This document shows, one piece after another, positions 60,653 to 64,000 of a DNA stretch of 64,000 nucleotides. This DNA comes from Kribbella sp. CA-293567. GTDB taxonomy: Bacteria > Actinomycetota > Actinomycetes > Propionibacteriales > Kribbellaceae. Below the pieces are notes generated by a model. That model did not search any database. It was given only the letters and a program-made list of their open reading frames with translations, and was not told the DNA's origin. Position 1 is the stretch's first letter; the number at the start of each line of letters is the position of its first letter. A program made the translations under genes and the position numbers. The stretch covers positions 4,526,001-4,590,000 of the forward strand of contig NZ_CP114065.1 in assembly GCF_027627575.1 (NCBI RefSeq). The letters are read 5' to 3'.

Positions 60653-61222
60653 CTACCTCGGGCCGGGGAGCCCGCCGTCCGACGTACCTGTTGCGGTGCC
60701 GCCGGTCGCCGCACCCTCGGTGCCGGAACCCGCCGAACTGCTCGGGTTCTCCTCGACATCGGGCACTTCCCCGCCGACGACTCTGCCGTCTACCGCTTCC
60801 GGGGACGCTTCGTCGACAGCCTCGTCCGCGGCCGCACCAGTCGCGTCCGCTTCACTCGCCTCCGAACTGCCGGCCGTCGAGCCTACCGATTGCTCAGCTC
60901 CGGAACTGCCGGGCTGCGTCGCCGCATCAGGCGCGCCGTCACCCGTCTCAGCCTTAGTCGCCTCATCAGCCGCGGCGGTCGTCTCACCGTTCTGCTCGGT
61001 CGAGGTGTTCCCGGGATCACCGGAGGGCTGCGAAGGTTTGCCGTGAGAGTCGACATAGCCGCCGACCTTCTCCTGCACCGAATCGACCTTCTCGGCGTAC
61101 TTCCCGCCGGTCTGCTTGTCGATCAGGTCGCCGGCTTTCTCCACGCCCGCCTTGATCTTGTCCGGGTTTTGCGCGACGACATTCCGGAGCCAGTTCTTAG
61201 CCTGTTCCTGGAAATCGTTCAT
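60653..61222 (-). CDS. MT0933-like (Rv0909-type) antitoxin-family protein with long acidic tail
   Basis: A 189-residue protein. Residues ~1-60 (MNDFQEQAKNWLRNVVAQNP, KAGVEKAGDLIDKQTGGKYA, EKVDSVQEKVGGYVD) match the MT0933-like antitoxin family, whose mycobacterial members are ~60 residues and helical. The remaining ~125 residues are low-complexity, rich in Ala, Glu, Asp, Gly, Ser and Thr, with no structure expected. No toxin gene is adjacent on either side, so the antitoxin label may not describe the role. GGAGG sits five bases before the ATG. Confidence 0.7.
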   Translation of the reverse strand: MNDFQEQAKNWLRNVVAQNPDKIKAGVEKAGDLIDKQTGGKYAEKVDSVQEKVGGYVDSHGKPSQPSGDPGNTSTEQNGETTAAADEATKAETGDGAPDAATQPGSSGAEQSVGSTAGSSEASEADATGAAADEAVDEASPEAVDGRVVGGEVPDVEENPSSSAGSGTEGAATGGTATGTSDGGLPGPR

Positions 61223-61378
61223 TGCACCCTCCGAGAGGTGTCAGGGGCGGATCGGACGAAAATCCCAGCCTACGGACCAGCCAAAACCCGATCCGTACTT
61301 CGGATCAGACACCGTCAGCCCCCACCCGTCAACGTCCCTCGCCGCCCGACCCCCCGCTCGTTGCCCACACCCCCTATT

Positions 61379-61594
61379 TCACAACCGCACAAGCGGCCCG
61401 CGTCCACCCTCTTGCCGCGGTCCACCGGCCCCTTGCCGAACCACAGCGAACCACTCAGTGCCGAACCAAACCGCCAGCCCGCCCTGATCGATCCGGATAT
61501 CGCCCGCGCTGTACTGCAGTTGCAAACCATGAACTGCCGGACCCTCGATCAGTTCGAGGGTCCGGCAGCGGAGCTATCTGTTCGGCGCGGACAT
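61379..61594 (-). pseudogene. Small interrupted reading frame (TAG at codon 7)
   Basis: From ATG at 61594, preceded by GGAG at good spacing, the reverse strand reads MSAPNR, TAG (61576-61574), then 64 open codons including LELIEGPAVHGLQLQYSAGD and GGLAVWFGTEWFAVVRQG. The second segment looks like beta-strand protein, but its GC3 (roughly two-thirds by eye) is below the window norm. It may be a decayed short gene. A perfect 15-bp palindrome overlaps it, so chance is not excluded. Confidence 0.28.
61534..61568. repeat. Perfect 15-bp inverted repeat
   Basis: CTGCCGGACCCTCGA and its exact complement around a 5-base centre. It could be a terminator for the reverse-strand genes upstream, although it lies 220 bp past their last stop and has no T-run. 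Confidence 0.5.
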
Positions 61595-61739
61595 CTCGGG
61601 CTCCTTTCCACCGACCGCCATGGAGACGGGCCGCCTCGATCTCGGCTGACCTCTGTCCGGTCGCTCGGTAGGTGAGGACCACCATTCCGTCGGAAGGGAG
61701 AGAGCTTTGGGACCAGGTCCGGGTTGGAGCGATGAGACC

Positions 61740-61778
61740 GGTCCGGGTCGGCAACGAGGAGTGTCGCCGGCCCGGACC
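61740..61778 (-). terminator. Hairpin just after the stop at 61787
   Basis: GGTCCGGGTCGGC pairs with GCCGGCCCGGACC (12 of 13 pairs plus one G-T type mismatch, 13-base loop), eight bases beyond the stop codon of the reverse-strand gene. Confidence 0.55.
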
Positions 61779-61786
61779 AGGTGGCG

Positions 61787-62146
61787 CTAGCTGCGAGTCG
61801 GGCCGGCTTCGCCTTCGGCCGCAGGAAGCGTGATGCTCCATTCCCCTACAGATTTGTTCCGGACTAAGACCCGGCCGACCCGGCTGCCCGCGGGAAGGGG
61901 TTCGAAGTCGGCGGTGATGTCGATGTCGTCGTCTCCATAGCCGGCGGAACTGCCCCGCCCTATGAGTGGAGTCTCGTCCTCAAGCCAGACCTCTACTCTC
62001 CACGGATCTCCGGTGGCATCCAGCCCGGCCTGGTGGGTTCCTTCCAGGGAGACCCGAGCTTTCAGGTTGTACTCATCGGGGCTGTCCGGCACGACGATCG
62101 GCCATACCTCGATGCGCGGCTGCGCCTTACTCAGGATCCAGGTCAT
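61787..62146 (-). CDS. Small beta-rich protein of unknown function
   Basis: A 119-residue protein with no signal or membrane helix, rich in beta-strand patterns (IEVWPIVVPDSPDEYNLKAR, WRVEVWLEDETPLI, SRVGRVLVRNKSVGEWSITL) and acidic turns (GYGDDDIDITADFEP). It resembles no family I can name; the strand order suggests an immunoglobulin-like sandwich. The ATG at 62146 lies one base after the stop of the broken secreted-protein gene upstream, so the two formed an operon. A TGA-free extension to 62185 is antisense to nothing, but the tight spacing favours the shorter start. Confidence 0.55.
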   Translation of the reverse strand: MTWILSKAQPRIEVWPIVVPDSPDEYNLKARVSLEGTHQAGLDATGDPWRVEVWLEDETPLIGRGSSAGYGDDDIDITADFEPLPAGSRVGRVLVRNKSVGEWSITLPAAEGEAGPTRS

Positions 62147-62147
62147 G

Positions 62148-62718
62148 TCAGAACCCGCATTTGATCTCCGTCTGGTTGGACTCAACGGGGCTCGGGTAGT
62201 ACTGATAATTCGCCATGATCGAATACGCTACCTGCACGTACGTTGAGTACTTACTACGGTTACACCCCTTCACGTAGGCGTCAGTGCGGGCCACCTGCAG
62301 ATTGACGAGGTCGCCTTTCTTGCCGCCCTTGTAGACATCGCAGTGGAAGTTTCCTGGGCCGCCGGGGTCTTGCACACACAGGTTGACCTTGACACTGATC
62401 TGCTGCGGAAGCTTCCCGGTGCACTGTTGCACGGCGCCCCAATAGAAGCCGCGATGGAGTCAAGGTCTGGGGCCGCGAAGGTACCGCGGCAGGCCCATGA
62501 CCAGCCCGACGCCTGCGGCTTCATCTCGCCGGCCTTCTGTGTTCCGGCGGTTAGATCACCTGCCCTTGTCTTGCCGAGGGTCCACTGATCCCCCGGAGCC
62601 AGACGCACCGCTCTGCCGGGATCGCCATCGCCTTCTATCGTGGCGTTCGCCGGGCTCGCGCCAATCAGGCACAGGACCATCGCAGCGGCCGCGAACAAGG
62701 CCTTTTGTGGTTTCGCAT
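62148..62718 (-). pseudogene. Frameshifted secreted small protein
   Basis: ATG at 62718 has GGAG five bases upstream. It reads MRNHKR and then must shift by one base at the A-run (62703-62706) to enter a clear signal peptide (ALFAAAAMVLCLIGASPANA) and mature region up to APDLDSIA. A second one-base deletion near 62450 is needed to join FYWGAVQQCTGKLPQQISVK and the rest to the stop at 62148. The mature protein would have about six cysteines (SWACRGTF, NLCVQDP, FHCDVYKG, KGCNRS, IKCGF). Two single-base deletions mean a pseudogene or local sequencing errors. Confidence 0.6.
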
Positions 62719-63025
62719 AGTTTCTCCGATCAAGGTGGACGGACCCCGAACCGAGACCTGGATGAGTCGCCGACATCGACCACGACGCTCCCCAAGTCGC
62801 AACCGCAAAGTAACTATCTGACTGCACAGGGTCAATGGATGTGAGCCGGTACCGGCCGAGATTGCATGAACGTGCAGCGCCGTACGCCATTCACAACACT
62901 CACTCGACCTGTGCGCGTCTGTGGCCTGTTCACCGAGCCGCTACACCGCGAAGTACTGTCCACCGCTGGCCGCTTCCCCCTCGAAGAAACGCCAGCCCTC
63001 TTCAACGCAGTACTCCTCGAGTGGC
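62719..63025. other. Gene-free interval in the decay zone
   Basis: About 300 bp upstream of the broken secreted-protein gene. Frames are open but short and none has codon use or motifs of a gene; no repeat seen. Confidence 0.45.
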
Positions 63026-63642
63026 TCACCCACCTGCCGGAACCATTCCGGACAGCGGCTTGATCAAGCCGTCTACTTTCCACGATTTGCCGTCGTGGAC
63101 GATTCGGCAGGTCGCCCAGGTCGCATAGAGGCACCCTCACTGGTCAAAGGTCGCCACTTCCTGGTAGTCGCCTTTGTCCACGATCCGAGGCGACGAACCG
63201 GTTGGTCAGGCCCGGATTCCGGCAGCCGTCGTCCTTGTTGACCCACTGGATCAACTGTTGCTCGATCCGGGTTTTGGTCTGGACTGAGAATTCCGATCCG
63301 CGGACCGGCGGTGACATATCCGGCGGCGCAGCGTGGTCTTCCGTGGCCGCGAGGACCTTGAGGACCGGCCCGAGGCCGCCTCCGGCGCCTTCTTCACGAC
63401 CTCCGACATCACGGCCACCCAGACTGCCGCGTCGTCCGGGCGCCTTGGCAACGGTCTGACGATCTCGGTCGCCGGCGACGTACAGGAGGCCGGTGAGCAG
63501 GACCAGAACGGCCGCGGCCGCGAGCAGGACCGGAGCCTTCCGGTCCTTGGTTGCCTCCCGGCAATTAGTCGATCAGGTTCTCTCTGTCCGTGAAGGTCTC
63601 ACTGAGCAGGGCGCCGATCTAATCGTCCGTGAGCTTGGGCAT
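63026..63642 (-). pseudogene. Decayed single-pass membrane protein gene (sigma-associated type)
   Basis: Pieces of one protein occur in order on the reverse strand in different frames. ATG at 63642: MPKLTDD, TAG, IGALLSETFTDRENLID, TAA; then a membrane helix APVLLAAAAVLVLLTGLLYV; then RPDDAAVWVAVMSEVVKKAP; then FSVQTKTRIEQQLIQWVNKD; then VDKGDYQEVATFDQ, TGA, and the C-terminal TWATCRIVHDGKSWKVDGLI. The layout (short cytoplasmic start, one helix, extracellular domain ending in a KSWKVDGL-type strand) fits proteins encoded beside ECF sigma genes in this group. At least three stops and three frameshifts make it clearly dead as assembled. Confidence 0.6.
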
Positions 63643-64000
63643 GTCAGTGCTCCTTGCCGGAAGGCCCTCGGCAATCCTTTGCGGACGAGTACGAAAATTC
63701 TGTGCACCCGACTTCGAACATTGACAAGCAGGGCGGCCTCAGCAGCTGTCAACCCGCCATCAGCCAGGGAGAGCGGTACGGTTTCCTGCCCGCCTGCGGC
63801 AGACCGGCGGCCGGCATCGGCAAGCACGACCGCGTCCTCGACGCCGCCGTCGGCACAGGCAGCCGCTCACGCGGCATGTCAGCAGCCCTGCAGACAGTCG
63901 GCAGTCCTACGCCGGGCAGGACAGCCTCGACGCGGATCCCTCGCGGAGCTCCGGCTGGGGCAGCGCGGTCGCCCGAGCTACTCGGCTTCGAGGCCGGACT
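63643..64000 (-). pseudogene. Probable ECF sigma factor remnant, cut by the window edge
   Basis: Just upstream of the decayed membrane protein, reverse strand, a segment LADGGLTAAEAALLVNVRSR then VHRIFVLVRKGLPRAF resembles a worn region 4 helix-turn-helix of an ECF sigma factor (compare the intact one at 16030-16545). Other frames in the interval carry stops. The pairing sigma then membrane protein matches the intact pair in this window. The call rests on weak similarity and position. Confidence 0.3.

Noticed and set aside
60653..61222. Toxin-antitoxin pair
   Set aside because: The flanking genes are RNase Y and decayed frames; no small toxin gene overlaps or adjoins.

Overview
The window is about 64 kb of high-GC actinobacterial chromosome. 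Very high third-position GC, many GTG starts, the dxr-rseP-ispG and proS neighbourhood, a PriA-type HisA, RNase Y, TIGR03085, DUF1707, DUF6458 and MT0933-like families, and large secreted carbohydrate-active proteins all point to Actinobacteria. A Kribbella-like member of the Propionibacteriales is my best guess, but this is inference from gene content and no search was run. I see no rRNA, tRNA, CRISPR array, insertion sequence or prophage.

Layout. 1-7.7 kb: end of an M19 dipeptidase, a GNAT enzyme, a cysteine-free HesB-like protein, a two-subunit ABC exporter, a TIGR03085 protein. 6.3-9.9 kb: an envelope operon (holin-like/alkaline-phosphatase fusion, metallo-beta-lactamase-fold hydrolase, DedA). 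10-13.6 kb: a sugar locus in which an RpiR-type regulator with two clear operators lies between a secreted GH43 enzyme and a Tat-exported helical-barrel protein. 13.7-20.6 kb: a PBP4-type carboxypeptidase, an ECF sigma/membrane-partner pair, ArsR-MFS, MarR-DHA2 exporter. 20.7-34.6 kb: hisF (coupled to a MarR gene) and hisA lie 12 kb apart on the same strand. Between them are a 1222-residue secreted beta-helix protein with three stacked palindromes upstream, a noncoding triplicated repeat, and an unusual operon (fatty-acyl reductase/HAD fusion, zinc dehydrogenase, LarA-like DUF2088 protein, PlsC acyltransferase) translationally coupled to hisA. 34.7-42.7 kb: P450, methyltransferase and two tandem 1020-residue SARP regulators. 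42.8-56 kb: TSUP permease, proS, DoxX, M14 carboxypeptidase, DUF4081-GNAT, RHH-VOC-MFS, MerR-thioredoxin, NUDIX, nucleosidase, then ispG, rseP and dxr of the MEP pathway. 56-61 kb: DUF1707 protein, acyl-CoA dehydrogenase, small membrane protein, RNase Y, MT0933-like protein. 61.2-64 kb: a decay zone with frameshifted and stop-interrupted remnants, including a sigma/anti-sigma-like pair.

Two themes recur. First, at least sixteen genes start 6 or 7 bases after a TAnnnT or CAnnnT hexamer with no Shine-Dalgarno sequence, the signature of leaderless transcripts; this decided several start codons. Second, small regulators sit first in short, tightly overlapping operons, and perfect dyads cover their own -10 boxes (MarR, ArsR, RHH, MerR, RpiR), so much of the autoregulation can be read from the DNA. 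The best candidate for an undescribed system is the hisA-linked lipid operon at 27765-33831; its product cannot be named from sequence alone.
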